Shown in pieces: positions 10,865-19,829 of a DNA stretch of 64,000 nucleotides. Where the stretch lies: NCBI RefSeq assembly GCF_004336745.1, contig NZ_SJXD01000011.1:248001-312000 (forward strand), written 5' to 3'. Source of the DNA: Roseococcus sp. SYP-B2431. Lineage in GTDB: Bacteria > Pseudomonadota > Alphaproteobacteria > Acetobacterales > Acetobacteraceae. Position 1 is the stretch's first letter. Each line of letters begins with the position of its first letter. Position numbers and translations under genes: made by a program. Below the pieces are notes generated by a model. It was not told the origin of the DNA. It worked only from the letters and a program-made list of their open reading frames with translations, and searched no databases.

Positions 10865-11803
10865 TCAGGTGCCGGCATTCTCCCTCGGAATTGCTGCGTT
10901 TTCCTGAAGGAACGCCTCCAGCTCCTTGCGATGCGCGGTGGCGCCGTCGCGGGCGCGCAGCGCGCCGGCGGCGCTGCTGAAGCGGATCGCGGCCTCCATC
11001 TCCATCCCCTCGGCCATCGCGAGCGCGAAGGCGCCGTGGAAGACGTCGCCCGCGCCGGTCGTGTCGCGCGCCTCGACCCGGAAGACCGGCGTCTCGCGGA
11101 TCTTCTCCTCGCCCCGCATGATCCAGAGCGTACTCTTCTCGCCGCGGGTCACGGCGGCCATCCGCGTGACGCCCTCGGAGACGGCCTTGCGCAGCGCTTC
11201 GGGAGCCCGCGCGCCCGAGCCGTAATTGGTCAGCCCCGACACGGAGAAGATCGCGTAGCGGACGCGCGGCACGAGGTCGAGCAGCAGGCGCGTCTCGCTG
11301 CGTTCGCCGTCCAGCACCGTCGGGATGTCGCGCTTCTCGGCTTCTTCCAGCAGGACGTGCGCGCCCTCGGGCCAGCGCGGATCGCAGAGGACGGCCTTCG
11401 CCTCGTCCAGCATCTCCAGCGGCAGCCACGACGGATCGGTGCCGAGCCCGTCGCCGCGATAGCCCATGATCGCGCGCTCGCCGTAGCGGTCGACCAGCAC
11501 GGCGGAGACGGGGCTGCGCGCGCCCGTCACCTGCTTCATGCCGGTCAGGTCGATCCCCTCGTCCTTCAGCCCGTCCATCAGCAGGCCGGCATTGGGATCG
11601 TCGCCGACGCGGCCCCAGAAGGCGGCGCGGCCGCCGAGGCGCGTCACCGCGATCGCCGCATTGGCCGCCATGCCGCCGACATTGAGCCGGTAGCCCTTGG
11701 CCTGGGCCTTGGCGGGAGGCTGCGGCACCTCTTCCACCCGGAAGACGTGGTCCGCCACGACATTGCCCAGGCAGATCACGAGGGGAGGCTTTGATGTGCT
11801 CAT
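10865..11803 (-). CDS. PfkB-family carbohydrate kinase
   Basis: A 312-residue ribokinase-fold sugar kinase. The N-terminal family signature region is LNVGGMAANAAIAVTRLGG, and the C-terminal signature DTTGAGDVFHGAFA carries the catalytic Asp and the anion-hole glycines. The substrate cannot be read from sequence; the overall look is nearest to ribokinase or sulfofructose-kinase-like members. It lies 72 bp upstream of glgP on the same strand and could share transcription with the glycogen operon, but the gap also leaves room for a separate promoter. Confidence 0.9.
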   Translation of the reverse strand: MSTSKPPLVICLGNVVADHVFRVEEVPQPPAKAQAKGYRLNVGGMAANAAIAVTRLGGRAAFWGRVGDDPNAGLLMDGLKDEGIDLTGMKQVTGARSPVSAVLVDRYGERAIMGYRGDGLGTDPSWLPLEMLDEAKAVLCDPRWPEGAHVLLEEAEKRDIPTVLDGERSETRLLLDLVPRVRYAIFSVSGLTNYGSGARAPEALRKAVSEGVTRMAAVTRGEKSTLWIMRGEEKIRETPVFRVEARDTTGAGDVFHGAFALAMAEGMEMEAAIRFSSAAGALRARDGATAHRKELEAFLQENAAIPRENAGT

Positions 11804-12019
11804 CGGCGCGACGCTAGACCATGTGCTGTGGATGGTGGAACCGGGGTGACGCGATGCCGCATGGAAAACCGCTTTGGAGGGAAGTCATCGGGGAGGCCGG
11901 GAGCGTATCCGGAGGGTAACGCCCGGCGGGCGCGCAGGATGCAGGGCGCCGAGGTTGCCGCGCGGCGGGCGCTGCGGCCATGATGGGATGAGGCGAGGAA
12001 AAAAGGATCCGGGACCGAC

Positions 12020-12958
12020 ATGGCGTCACCGCTGCACCCCGATTGCGTGGCCTTCCTGAAACTCGTGGAGGAGCTGGGCCGGCCCCGCTTCGAGGACATG
12101 GAATACGCGGAGACGCGCACCCTCTATGCCGGCGGCCGCAAGGTGCTGCAGCCGCCCTCGCCGGAGGTGGCCGAGGCCCGCGACCTCGCGCTGCCCAGCG
12201 GCGTTCCGGCGCGGCTCTACCGGCCGATGGGCAGCGCGGCCGGCGAAGCGCTGCCCTGCCTGGTCTTCGCCCATGGCGGCGGATGGGTGGTGGGCGACCT
12301 CGACACGCACGACCATCCGGCACGGACCATCGCCAACCTCTCCGGCTGCGCGGTGCTCAGCGTGGACTACCGGCTCGCGCCGGAGCACCGCTTCCCGGCG
12401 GCCGTGGAGGATTTCGGCGAGGCCGTCCACTACGCGCATGTGAACGCCGCGGCCCTCGGCCTCGATCCGGAGCGGCTGGCCGTGGGCGGCGACAGCGCGG
12501 GCGGCAACCTCGCGGCCGTGGCGGCGCTGATGGCGCGCGACGGCACGCTGCCGCCGCTCCGGTTCCAGATGCTGATCTACCCCGTCGTCGAGATGGCGCA
12601 GACCCATGGCAGCTACGCGCGCTTCACCTCGGGCCTGCCGCTGACCGATGCCACCATGCGCTGGTTCCGCGCGCATTACGCGCCCGAGCCCGCGAGCTGG
12701 GACGACTGGCGGGCCTCGCCGCTGCGGGCCTCCAACCTCGCCGGCGCGGCGCCGGCCTTCGTGCTGACGGTGGGCCACGACCCGCTCTGCGACGAGGGCC
12801 GCGACTACGCGGCGCGGCTGGAGCGCGAGGGGGTACGCGTCACCCATGTCCACGCGGCCGACATGCTGCACGGGGTGATGACCATGGGCGCCATCATCAA
12901 GCCGGCGCTGAGCTACATCGACATGGCCGCGCGGGCGCTGCGCGACGCGATGGCCTGA
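12020..12958 (+). CDS. Alpha/beta hydrolase, hormone-sensitive-lipase family esterase
   Basis: A 312-residue esterase. The oxyanion-hole motif HGGGW is near residue 87 and the nucleophile elbow GDSAGG near residue 160. A late Asp (GHDPLCDEG) and His (DMLHGVM) complete the catalytic triad of the HSL/acetyl-hydrolase family. It likely hydrolyses small acyl esters. It is followed 22 bp downstream by an SDR gene on the same strand, suggesting a two-gene unit divergent from the PfkB kinase. Confidence 0.92.
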   Translation: MASPLHPDCVAFLKLVEELGRPRFEDMEYAETRTLYAGGRKVLQPPSPEVAEARDLALPSGVPARLYRPMGSAAGEALPCLVFAHGGGWVVGDLDTHDHPARTIANLSGCAVLSVDYRLAPEHRFPAAVEDFGEAVHYAHVNAAALGLDPERLAVGGDSAGGNLAAVAALMARDGTLPPLRFQMLIYPVVEMAQTHGSYARFTSGLPLTDATMRWFRAHYAPEPASWDDWRASPLRASNLAGAAPAFVLTVGHDPLCDEGRDYAARLEREGVRVTHVHAADMLHGVMTMGAIIKPALSYIDMAARALRDAMA

Positions 12959-12980
12959 GGATCCGACGGGAGGAAAGAGG

Positions 12981-13769
12981 ATGCGCTTCGAGGGGAAGGT
13001 CGCCGTGATCACCGGCGCCGCCAACGGGATCGGGCTCGAGGCGGCCCAGGGCTTCTGCCGGGAAGGCGCGAAGGTGCTGCTGGTGGACCGCGACGCCGCC
13101 GGCGAGGCCAGGGCCGCCGCGCTGCGGGCGGAGGGCTTCGAGGCCCGGTTCCAGCAGGCCGACGTGACGAAATCCGAGGACGTGCGCGGCTATGTCGAGG
13201 CGGCCGTGGACGCCTGGGGCGGCATCCACTGCTTCTTCAACAATGCCGGCATCGAGGGCAAGGTCGCCGCCGTCCAGGACCAGGACGAGGCGGATTTCGA
13301 CCGGGTGATCGCCGTCAATCTACGCGGCGTCTTCCTGGGCCTCAAGCACGTGCTGCCGGTGATGATCCGGCAGGGCGGCGGCGCGGTGGTGAACACGGCC
13401 TCGACGGCGGCGCTGGTCGGCTCGGCGGGAATTTCGCCCTATACGGCCTCCAAGCACGCCGTGCTGGGGCTGACGCGCAGCGTCTCGGGCGAGGTGGCGC
13501 GGCAGGGGGTGCGGGTGAACGCGCTCTGCCCGGGGCCGACCGACACGCGGATGATTCATTCGCTGGAGGATCAGGCCAGCGCCCTGGGCTCGAACGACGT
13601 GGCCGAGCGGTATCGCGCGGCGATCCCGCTGGGCCGCTACGCGACCGTCACGGAGGTGGTGGCGATGGTGCTGTTCCTGTGCTCGGACGCGGCAACGGCC
13701 ATCACTGGCGGCCAGTTCCAGGTGGATGGCGGGCGCACGGCATGCCCGGGGGGCAGCGCCCTCAGGTAG
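12981..13769 (+). CDS. SDR-family NAD(P)-dependent oxidoreductase
   Basis: A 262-residue classical short-chain dehydrogenase. It has the cofactor motif TGAANGIG at residues 11-18, the NNAG motif, a catalytic Ser in NTAST, Tyr and Lys in YTASKHA, and a C-terminal GGQFQVDGG. A strong Shine-Dalgarno (GGGAGGAAAGAGG) precedes the ATG. It probably acts with the upstream esterase in catabolism of an alcohol or ester; the substrate is unknown. Its 3' end overlaps the convergent methyltransferase gene by 8 bp. Confidence 0.92.
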   Translation: MRFEGKVAVITGAANGIGLEAAQGFCREGAKVLLVDRDAAGEARAAALRAEGFEARFQQADVTKSEDVRGYVEAAVDAWGGIHCFFNNAGIEGKVAAVQDQDEADFDRVIAVNLRGVFLGLKHVLPVMIRQGGGAVVNTASTAALVGSAGISPYTASKHAVLGLTRSVSGEVARQGVRVNALCPGPTDTRMIHSLEDQASALGSNDVAERYRAAIPLGRYATVTEVVAMVLFLCSDAATAITGGQFQVDGGRTACPGGSALR

Positions 13770-14541
13770 TCGAGGCCCCGGGGAGGGCCTCCCTGCCGGG
13801 GACGCGCGGGAGGCAGAGGCCCTCGCAATCCCTCAGCACATTCTCGGCCTCCGAGGTGAGGCTCCCATCCGCCTCATGCAGCACGAGGCCGGGCAGCATC
13901 TCGTCGGCTCCGCGCCCGCCCTTCCTGGCCTGGAGGAGGACGCGCTTGGCCGGGGCGCCGGCGCGCGGCCAGAGCGGCAGCAGCCGCACCGCACCGCAGC
14001 CGGCATCGCGGAACCCGGCCGCCGCCTCGGCGAGGCGGGCCGCGGGCAGGACGAGGGAGACCGTCCCCTTGTGGCGCAGCGGCCGGGTCAGCGCCGCGAT
14101 CCAGGCGGAGAGCGGCACGTCCTCATGCGCCGCCTGCCGGCGCCCGGCGTGGGGCGAGGCGGTGCCGGCGGTCCAATAGGGCGGGTTCGCCATGGCGTGG
14201 TGCATGGGCGGCAAGGTGGGCAGGGCGCAGCAATCCTCGGCCAGGATCGTGGCCTCGGCCCCGTTCAGCGCCGCGTTGCGGAGGGCGAGCGCGGCCAGTT
14301 CCGGATCGCGCTCGATGGCCGTGACGGTGACGCCCCGCGCCCGGGCCGCCAGGCACAGGAAGGCCGCGCCCGTCCCGCAGCCGATCTCCAGCACCGCCTC
14401 GCCGGACCTGGCCGGCACGAAGGCGGCCAGCAGCACCGGATCGATCGCCGCCCGGAAGCCCTGGCGGGGCTGCAGCAGCCGCACCCGGCCGCCGAGCAGC
14501 CCGTCCTCGGTCAATTCTCCGGGGGGCGGCGATTCAGACAC
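13762..14541 (-). CDS. TrmN6-like class I methyltransferase (tRNA1(Val) adenine-37 N6 type)
   Basis: A 259-residue methyltransferase. It has the SAM-binding motif VLEIGCGTGAA and the N6-adenine catalytic motif NPPYW, with the N-terminal GGRVRLLQPRQGFRAAIDPVLLAAF pattern typical of the YfiC/TrmN6 family (shown here as two adjoining stretches, GGRVRLLQPRQGFR and AAIDPVLLAAF). The GTG at 14541 overlaps the DUF2007 stop by 8 bases, so the two are translationally coupled. The tRNA substrate is inferred from the family only. Confidence 0.85.
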   Translation of the reverse strand: MSESPPPGELTEDGLLGGRVRLLQPRQGFRAAIDPVLLAAFVPARSGEAVLEIGCGTGAAFLCLAARARGVTVTAIERDPELAALALRNAALNGAEATILAEDCCALPTLPPMHHAMANPPYWTAGTASPHAGRRQAAHEDVPLSAWIAALTRPLRHKGTVSLVLPAARLAEAAAGFRDAGCGAVRLLPLWPRAGAPAKRVLLQARKGGRGADEMLPGLVLHEADGSLTSEAENVLRDCEGLCLPRVPGREALPGASTT

Positions 14542-14731
14542 CGGAATCCCTGAGCAGCCGCCGCGCCCGGGCGGCATGCTCCGCCTTCACGGCGAGGCGG
14601 CGCGGGAAGATCGGCAGGCCCAGCCCCGCCAGGTTCTGGTCGAGCTGCACCGCCTCGATCCCGGCATCCCGCAGGAGCGCCGCAAGGAACTGGATTCGCA
14701 CCGGATCGGCATCCTCGGCCACCACGTCCAC
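14534..14731 (-). CDS. DUF2007-type small protein
   Basis: A 65-residue soluble protein with the pattern of the DUF2007 (putative signal transducing) family: an N-terminal strand followed by DPVRIQFLAALLRDAGIEA, a central LGLPIFPRRLAVKAEH, and a C-terminal helix ARARRLL. In alphaproteobacteria this small gene often sits just before the TrmN6-like methyltransferase, as here. Its function is unknown. It is divergent from the polyprenyl diphosphate synthase gene. Confidence 0.8.
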   Translation of the reverse strand: MDVVAEDADPVRIQFLAALLRDAGIEAVQLDQNLAGLGLPIFPRRLAVKAEHAARARRLLRDSGV

Positions 14732-14852
14732 CGCGAAAAATCCTTGATTTGCCTTGCCTTGCCGCCATGTCGGCTGCTCGGGTATCCTGCATGCGCCCGG
14801 CCGGGGTCAAGTTGCCGGTCGGCAAGGACATGAACTTCAGGGGTTTGGACGA

Positions 14853-15896
14853 GTGGCGGGTGCGATCGACGCGAAACGGGATGGCACCAGGCTCGGGCAT
14901 CCGTCGCGGGACGGGGGGGAGGCTGCGCTCTCGCGCCTGATGGACCTCGTGGCCGAGGACCTCGCCGCCTGCAACCGCCTCATCGTCGAGCGCATGCACA
15001 GCCAGGTGGCCCTCATTCCGCAGCTCGCGGCGCATATCGTGGCGGCGGGCGGGAAGCGGCTGCGGCCGCTGCTGACCCTCGCGGCCTCGAAGCTCTGCGG
15101 CTATGAGGGCACGCGCCATGTGGCGCTGGCCGCCTGCGTGGAGTTCATCCACACTGCCACGCTCCTGCACGACGACGTGGTGGACGAGAGCGAGCTTCGC
15201 CGCGGGCAGGCCAGCGCCAATGCGCTCTTCGGCAACAAGCCCTCCGTGCTGGTCGGCGACTTCCTCTTCGCCCGCGCCTTCCAGCTGATGATCGAGGACA
15301 GGAGCCTGGAGGTGCTGCGCATCCTGGCCGCCGCCTCGGCCACCTTGGCCGAGGGCGAGGTGCTGCAGCTCATCACCCAGAACGACCTGTCCAGCACCGA
15401 GGCGCAATACCTCGAGGTGATCGAGGGCAAGACGGCCTCGCTCTTCGCCGCCGCGACCCGCATCGGCGCCGTGGTCGCCGACAGGCCACAAGCCGAGGCC
15501 GAGGCGCTGGATGCCTATGGCCACAATCTCGGCATCGCCTTTCAGCTCGTGGACGATGCGCTCGACTACTCGGCCGAACAGGCCAGGCTCGGCAAGACCG
15601 TGGGCGACGACTTCCGGGAAGGAAAGATCACGCTTCCCGTCCTCCTGGCCTTCCATGACGGCGACGAGGCGGAAAGGGCCTTCTGGAGGCGCACGCTGGA
15701 GGAGGGCGAGCAGGACGGCGGCGACCTCGCCGAGGCGCAGCGGCTGCTGACCCGGTGCCGGGGCATCGCGCGGACCGTCGATCGTGCGGAAACCTATGGC
15801 GATGCGGCGATCCGGGCCCTCGACATCTTTCCGGCGAGCGAGGCCAAGCTCGCGCTGATCGACGTGGTCCGGTTCTGCATCGACCGGGCGCGCTGA
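14853..15896 (+). CDS. Polyprenyl (octa-/decaprenyl) diphosphate synthase
   Basis: A trans-prenyltransferase of about 347 residues that makes the isoprenoid tail of ubiquinone. The first aspartate-rich motif is LLHDDVVDES and the second is QLVDDALDYS. GGKRLRPLL and GDFLFARAF also match the family. The chain length (C40 or C50) cannot be read directly. GTG at 14853 gives the usual family length; an upstream in-frame ATG at 14754 would add 33 unlikely residues. Confidence 0.9.
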   Translation: MAGAIDAKRDGTRLGHPSRDGGEAALSRLMDLVAEDLAACNRLIVERMHSQVALIPQLAAHIVAAGGKRLRPLLTLAASKLCGYEGTRHVALAACVEFIHTATLLHDDVVDESELRRGQASANALFGNKPSVLVGDFLFARAFQLMIEDRSLEVLRILAAASATLAEGEVLQLITQNDLSSTEAQYLEVIEGKTASLFAAATRIGAVVADRPQAEAEALDAYGHNLGIAFQLVDDALDYSAEQARLGKTVGDDFREGKITLPVLLAFHDGDEAERAFWRRTLEEGEQDGGDLAEAQRLLTRCRGIARTVDRAETYGDAAIRALDIFPASEAKLALIDVVRFCIDRAR

Positions 15897-15988
15897 ACTC
15901 GCTTTAGAAAAATTCAACCGAGGGCGAGTTCTTTTGGTTTGACCCGGAGCCCCGCTGCCGCGACCGTTTCATGGAACCGGAGGCTCCC

Positions 15989-16969
15989 ATGTCCCAAGAT
16001 ATTCCCGTCCTCGACCTCGGCCCCTTCCTCGCGGGCGATCCCGACGCCCTGGAAGCCACCGCGGCGCAGCTGCGCCGCACCAACGAGACCGTCGGCTTCC
16101 TCTACATCGCCAATCACGGCGTGCCGCAGGAGCTGATCGACCGCACCTTCGCGGCCGCCGCGGCCTTCCACGCCCAGCCCATCGAGACGAAGATGGAGCT
16201 CAAGGTGGATGCCGCCATGCAGGGCTACCTGCCCATGCGCGGCTCGACCACGCGCAGCTCCACCATCAACGCGAACAACAAGCCCAACGAGAACGAGGCC
16301 TTCTTCCTCAAGCGCGAGGACCAGACGGGCGTCGCCAACCGCTGGCCCACGGTGCCCGGCTTCCGCGAGGCCGCGACAGCCTATTACGACGCGCTGGAGG
16401 GCCTCGCGCAGCGCATCCTGCCGCTCTATGCCCGCGCGCTGGAGCTGCCGGCGGACTACTTCGACGAGAAGTGCTCGCGCCCCTTCAGCTCGCTCCGCCT
16501 CAGCCACTACCCGCCGGTGCAGGAATACGACGAGAACCAGTTCGGCATCGCGCCGCACACGGACAGCACCTTCATCACGCTGCTCGCGCAGAACAAGGTG
16601 CCGGGCCTGCAGATCCGCCGGGCCGACGGCGTGTGGATCGACGCGCCCGTCCTCGAGGGCACCTTCATCGTCAACACCGGCGACATCCTGAACCGCTGGA
16701 CGAACGGCCGCTTCCTCTCGACGCCGCATCGCGCCTTCAACATCTCCGACCAGCCGCGCTACGCCATTCCCTATTTCTTCCACCCCAATTCCGAGACGGT
16801 CATCGAATGCCTGCCGACCTGCAGGGCCGCGGGCGAGGAGGCGAAATTCCCGACCCAGACCGTCGGCGAGTACATGGCCTGGTTCCGCGGCCGGAACTAC
16901 GACCACATCCGCAAGGCCGCGGCCGAGGCGGAGGCCGCGAAGGCGGCCCAGGCCGCCGCGGCCGAGTAG
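15989..16969 (+). CDS. Isopenicillin-N-synthase-family 2-oxoglutarate/Fe(II) oxygenase
   Basis: A 326-residue non-haem iron oxygenase. The N-terminal DIOX_N half begins IPVLDLGPFL and contains GFLYIANHGV. The iron ligands are visible as PHTDSTFITLL (His-x-Asp) and STPHRAF (distal His), with a downstream Arg for the cosubstrate. The ATG at 15989 is preferred to one at 15971 because the CGGAGG Shine-Dalgarno lies just upstream of it. The C-terminus is an alanine-rich, probably disordered tail. The substrate is unknown. Confidence 0.9.
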   Translation: MSQDIPVLDLGPFLAGDPDALEATAAQLRRTNETVGFLYIANHGVPQELIDRTFAAAAAFHAQPIETKMELKVDAAMQGYLPMRGSTTRSSTINANNKPNENEAFFLKREDQTGVANRWPTVPGFREAATAYYDALEGLAQRILPLYARALELPADYFDEKCSRPFSSLRLSHYPPVQEYDENQFGIAPHTDSTFITLLAQNKVPGLQIRRADGVWIDAPVLEGTFIVNTGDILNRWTNGRFLSTPHRAFNISDQPRYAIPYFFHPNSETVIECLPTCRAAGEEAKFPTQTVGEYMAWFRGRNYDHIRKAAAEAEAAKAAQAAAAE

Positions 16970-16975
16970 ACTGAC

Positions 16976-17000
16976 GGCGCCCCCCGGGAAAGGGGGCGCC
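16976..17000 (+). terminator. Hairpin after the 2OG oxygenase gene
   Basis: A perfect 9-bp inverted repeat, GGCGCCCCC and GGGGGCGCC, with a 7-base loop, starts seven bases after the stop codon. There is no T-tract after it, so it may act as a stabilising 3' hairpin rather than a strict intrinsic terminator. Confidence 0.55.
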
Positions 17001-17052
17001 CCACAGCAAAGCCCCGCCTATCGTGCCGGACCCCTGGAGGAGAGATTTGTCG

Positions 17053-18636
17053 ATGACCCTGCGCCGGACCGTTCTTGCCGTCCTTGCCCTCGCCGCCGGA
17101 TGGGGCGGCGCGGAAGCCCGGGCGCAGGAGCGCACGCTGCGCGTCTCGCTCAACACCGAGCTGCAGATCCTCGACGGCATCGTCACCACGACGAACGCGA
17201 CGCGCGTCTTCACCTATCTCGTCTACGACATGCTCTTCGCCATCGACGACGCGGGGAACTACCACCCGCAGATGGTGGAGGACTTCACGGTCAGCGACGA
17301 CCGGCTGACCTATACCTTCCGCCTGCGCGAGGGGCTGGAATTCCATGACGGCCAGCCCGTCACCTCCGAGGACGTGGTCGCCTCCCTCAACCGCTGGGCG
17401 CGGCGCGAGGCGCTCGCGCAGCAGATGATGCGCGTGGCCGAGAGCTTCCAGGCGCTCGACGCCCGCAGCTTCCAGCTGAAGCTGCGCGAGCCCTTCGCCT
17501 ATGTCATCGAGGCGCTCGGCAAGCCCGGCAACGCCATCCCCATGATCATGCCGGCGCGGCTCGCCGCCGGCACGCCGCATACGACCGCCGTCGCGGACCA
17601 GGTGGGCTCCGGCCCCTTCATCTTCGAGCGCTCCACCTGGCGGCCCGGCGAGCGCGCCATCTTCCGCCGCAACCCGCGCTACCGGCCGCGCGCCGAGCCC
17701 GCCTCCGGCCTCGCCGGCGGCAAGGTCGCGCATTTCGACCGCATCGACGTGATCAGCATGCCCGACCAGGCGACCCGTGCCGCCGCGCTGCAGGCGGGCG
17801 AGATCGACTTCATCGAGATCATCGCGGCCGACTACATCGCGCCCATGCGCCGCAACCGGAACATCCGCATCGCCAATCCGCGCGGCGCGGGCCAGATCAT
17901 GAGCATCCTCAACATCAACCACGCCCAGCCGCCGTTCAACAATCCGGCGATCCGGCGCGCGGCGCAGATCGCGATCAACCAGTCCGACGTGATGGCCTCG
18001 CTCGGCCTGCCCGAAGGGCTCTACATGCAGAGCTGCCAGGCGCTCTACATGTGCGACACGGAAGGCCAGAGCGACGCGGGCACGGAGATCTTCCGCGGCG
18101 CCGGCACGGCGCGCGCGCGCCAGCTCCTGCGCGAGGCCGGCTATGCCAACGAGCCGGTGGTCTTCCTGCATTCCGAAAGCTCGGCGCTGCTGAACCCGAT
18201 GGGCCTCGTCATGATGGACCAGCTGCGGCAGGCCGGCTTCAACGTGCAGAACGTGACGACGGACTACGCGACGGCGGCCGCACGGCGGCTCAACCGCGGC
18301 CCGATCACGGCCGGCGGATGGAGCGCGATGAACGTCATCTGGAACGGCATCGACCTCATCAATCCGCTCGCCAATCCCGGCATCGCCTACAACTGCCAGA
18401 ACTATCCCGGCTGGATCTGCGACGAGCGGCAGACGGAACTGCTGCGGCAGCTGGCGACGGCCCGCTCGCCCGAGGATCGGCGCCGTTTCGCCGACGAGCT
18501 CCAGGCGGCGTTCCATGACAATGTGAACTTCATCCTGGCCGGGCAGTTCACGGCGCCGGCCGCCTATCGGGCGGATCTGCAGGGCGTGATCGACTTCCCG
18601 ATCGCGGTGTTCTGGAACATGGCTCGGCGGCGATAG
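17053..18636 (+). CDS. ABC transporter peptide/solute-binding protein (SBP family 5)
   Basis: A 527-residue exported binding protein. The N-terminus MTLRRTVLAVLALAAGWGGA is a Sec signal peptide with a likely cut after ARA-QE. The mature part has the family-5 pattern: TYTFRLREGLEFHDGQPVTSEDV split over the strand-turn-strand, then QVGSGPFIF. ATG at 17053 is chosen because it places the signal peptide at the very N-terminus. No permease or ATPase gene of this family is adjacent, so the receptor looks like an orphan. Confidence 0.88.
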   Translation: MTLRRTVLAVLALAAGWGGAEARAQERTLRVSLNTELQILDGIVTTTNATRVFTYLVYDMLFAIDDAGNYHPQMVEDFTVSDDRLTYTFRLREGLEFHDGQPVTSEDVVASLNRWARREALAQQMMRVAESFQALDARSFQLKLREPFAYVIEALGKPGNAIPMIMPARLAAGTPHTTAVADQVGSGPFIFERSTWRPGERAIFRRNPRYRPRAEPASGLAGGKVAHFDRIDVISMPDQATRAAALQAGEIDFIEIIAADYIAPMRRNRNIRIANPRGAGQIMSILNINHAQPPFNNPAIRRAAQIAINQSDVMASLGLPEGLYMQSCQALYMCDTEGQSDAGTEIFRGAGTARARQLLREAGYANEPVVFLHSESSALLNPMGLVMMDQLRQAGFNVQNVTTDYATAAARRLNRGPITAGGWSAMNVIWNGIDLINPLANPGIAYNCQNYPGWICDERQTELLRQLATARSPEDRRRFADELQAAFHDNVNFILAGQFTAPAAYRADLQGVIDFPIAVFWNMARRR

Positions 18637-18698
18637 AGGGCCGGCGGCAGCCGAGGGGCACCGCCCTTCGGTCGCCTCCGCTTCGCGGCCGACTTCGC

Positions 18699-18715
18699 CA
18701 GGGCTCCCGGCCCTG
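18699..18715. terminator. Bidirectional hairpin between convergent genes
   Basis: The inverted repeat CAGGGC/GCCCTG with a 5-base loop lies between the convergent binding-protein gene and the 95-residue protein gene. It could end transcription from both sides. The same spacer also carries CTCCGCTTCGCGGCC (18676-18690), found again at 20933-20947. Confidence 0.4.
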
Positions 18716-18728
18716 ACCTGCCTGCCCG

Positions 18729-19016
18729 CTATTGCTCGCCCGCCGCCTCGGGGTGCCGCAGGTGCCACAGGCGCTCATGCGCGGCCACCAGCGTCTCGAT
18801 GTTGCGGCGGCGGTTGATGTCGGGCGAAACCGGGCGGCGGGTCAGCATCATCTCCAGCACGCGCAGAAGCTGTTCGGCGACCTCGAAGTCCCCCTGATCG
18901 CAGGCCTGGTGGAAGGCGACCAGGATCTTGTCCGAGAGCCGCCGTCCCTGGCGCGGCGCGGAGCCGGCCCGGGCGGTGTCTTCCCCGCTCTCGCCCCGGT
19001 CTTCCTCGTCAGCCAT
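18729..19016 (-). CDS. Conserved hypothetical protein, 95 residues
   Basis: A small soluble protein. It has a charged, probably disordered N-terminus (about 27 residues) followed by a helical region KILVAFHQACDQGDFEVAEQLL with TPR-like character (two adjoining stretches: KILVAFHQACDQGD and FEVAEQLLRVLE). I do not recognise a named family, but the sharp codon bias and its position between convergent and co-directional genes support a real gene. Function unknown. Confidence 0.7.
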   Translation of the reverse strand: MADEEDRGESGEDTARAGSAPRQGRRLSDKILVAFHQACDQGDFEVAEQLLRVLEMMLTRRPVSPDINRRRNIETLVAAHERLWHLRHPEAAGEQ

Positions 19017-19099
19017 TCGAAAACTCCTCAGGGGACCGGCGCCGAATCGAGCGAATCCATAGGAAGGTTATGCGCCGAATCGAAGCGCTTCGCCAAGAG

Positions 19100-19795
19100 T
19101 CACGAGCCGGCGCGCAGGGCCGCGCGCATCTGGCCCTCGACCGCCGCGGCGATCTGTTCGGGCGTCATTTCGGGCCGGAAGAGCGAGCGGACCCGGCCCT
19201 CGGGCCCGACCAGATAGATGAAGCTGGAATGGTCCATCAGATAGTCGGTCATCTCCGGCCGCTGCACGCGGGCGTAATAGACCCGGTACCGCCGCGCCAC
19301 GGCGGCGATCTGCTCCGGCGTGCCGGTCAGCCCCTGCAGCCGAGGATGGAAGCGCGGCACGTAGTCGGCGAGGGCCGCCGGGGTGTCGCGCTGCGGGTCG
19401 ATGGTGACGAGCAGCGGCGTCACCGCCTCGCCGGCGGCACCCAGGATGTCCAGCGCCGAGGCCATGGTGCCGAGCTCGGTCGGGCAGACGTCGGGGCAAT
19501 AGGTGAAGCCGAAATAGACGAGCAGCCAGCGGCCGGCATAGTCGCGCTCGGTGACGGTCTTGCCGCTCTGGTCCACCAGCTCGAAGGGGCCACCGAGCGA
19601 GATGCCGCCCGGGGTCTGGAGCCCGCCGCCGCCCGCCGAGGGCACCGCCATGTCCTGGCCGAAGACGCCGGCCAGGCGGGACGCGAAGGCCTCGCCCAGC
19701 GTCTCCTGCGGGCCCTTGGTGACCCAGGCATAGGCCCAGATGCCCGCGACGAGCGCGAGGAGGAGAAGGGAGGAGATCCGGATGACACGAAGCAT
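19100..19795 (-). CDS. SCO family protein (copper/thiol assembly factor)
   Basis: A 231-residue protein with one N-terminal membrane anchor (residues 7-25) and a thioredoxin-like periplasmic domain. The copper and redox motif CPDVCP is present and the distal His is in DHSSFIYLV, the three ligands expected of Sco1/SenC proteins. The family helps load CuA of cytochrome oxidase or reduces its cysteines. No oxidase genes are in the window. Confidence 0.9.
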   Translation of the reverse strand: MLRVIRISSLLLLALVAGIWAYAWVTKGPQETLGEAFASRLAGVFGQDMAVPSAGGGGLQTPGGISLGGPFELVDQSGKTVTERDYAGRWLLVYFGFTYCPDVCPTELGTMASALDILGAAGEAVTPLLVTIDPQRDTPAALADYVPRFHPRLQGLTGTPEQIAAVARRYRVYYARVQRPEMTDYLMDHSSFIYLVGPEGRVRSLFRPEMTPEQIAAAVEGQMRAALRAGS

Positions 19796-19829
19796 GGCGG
19801 GTAGGGCTTACGCCTCCCCGCCCAAGGCT

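Noticed and set aside
8201-11794. A 1197-codon plus-strand open frame
   Set aside because: Antisense of glgP and the PfkB kinase, with no domain pattern.
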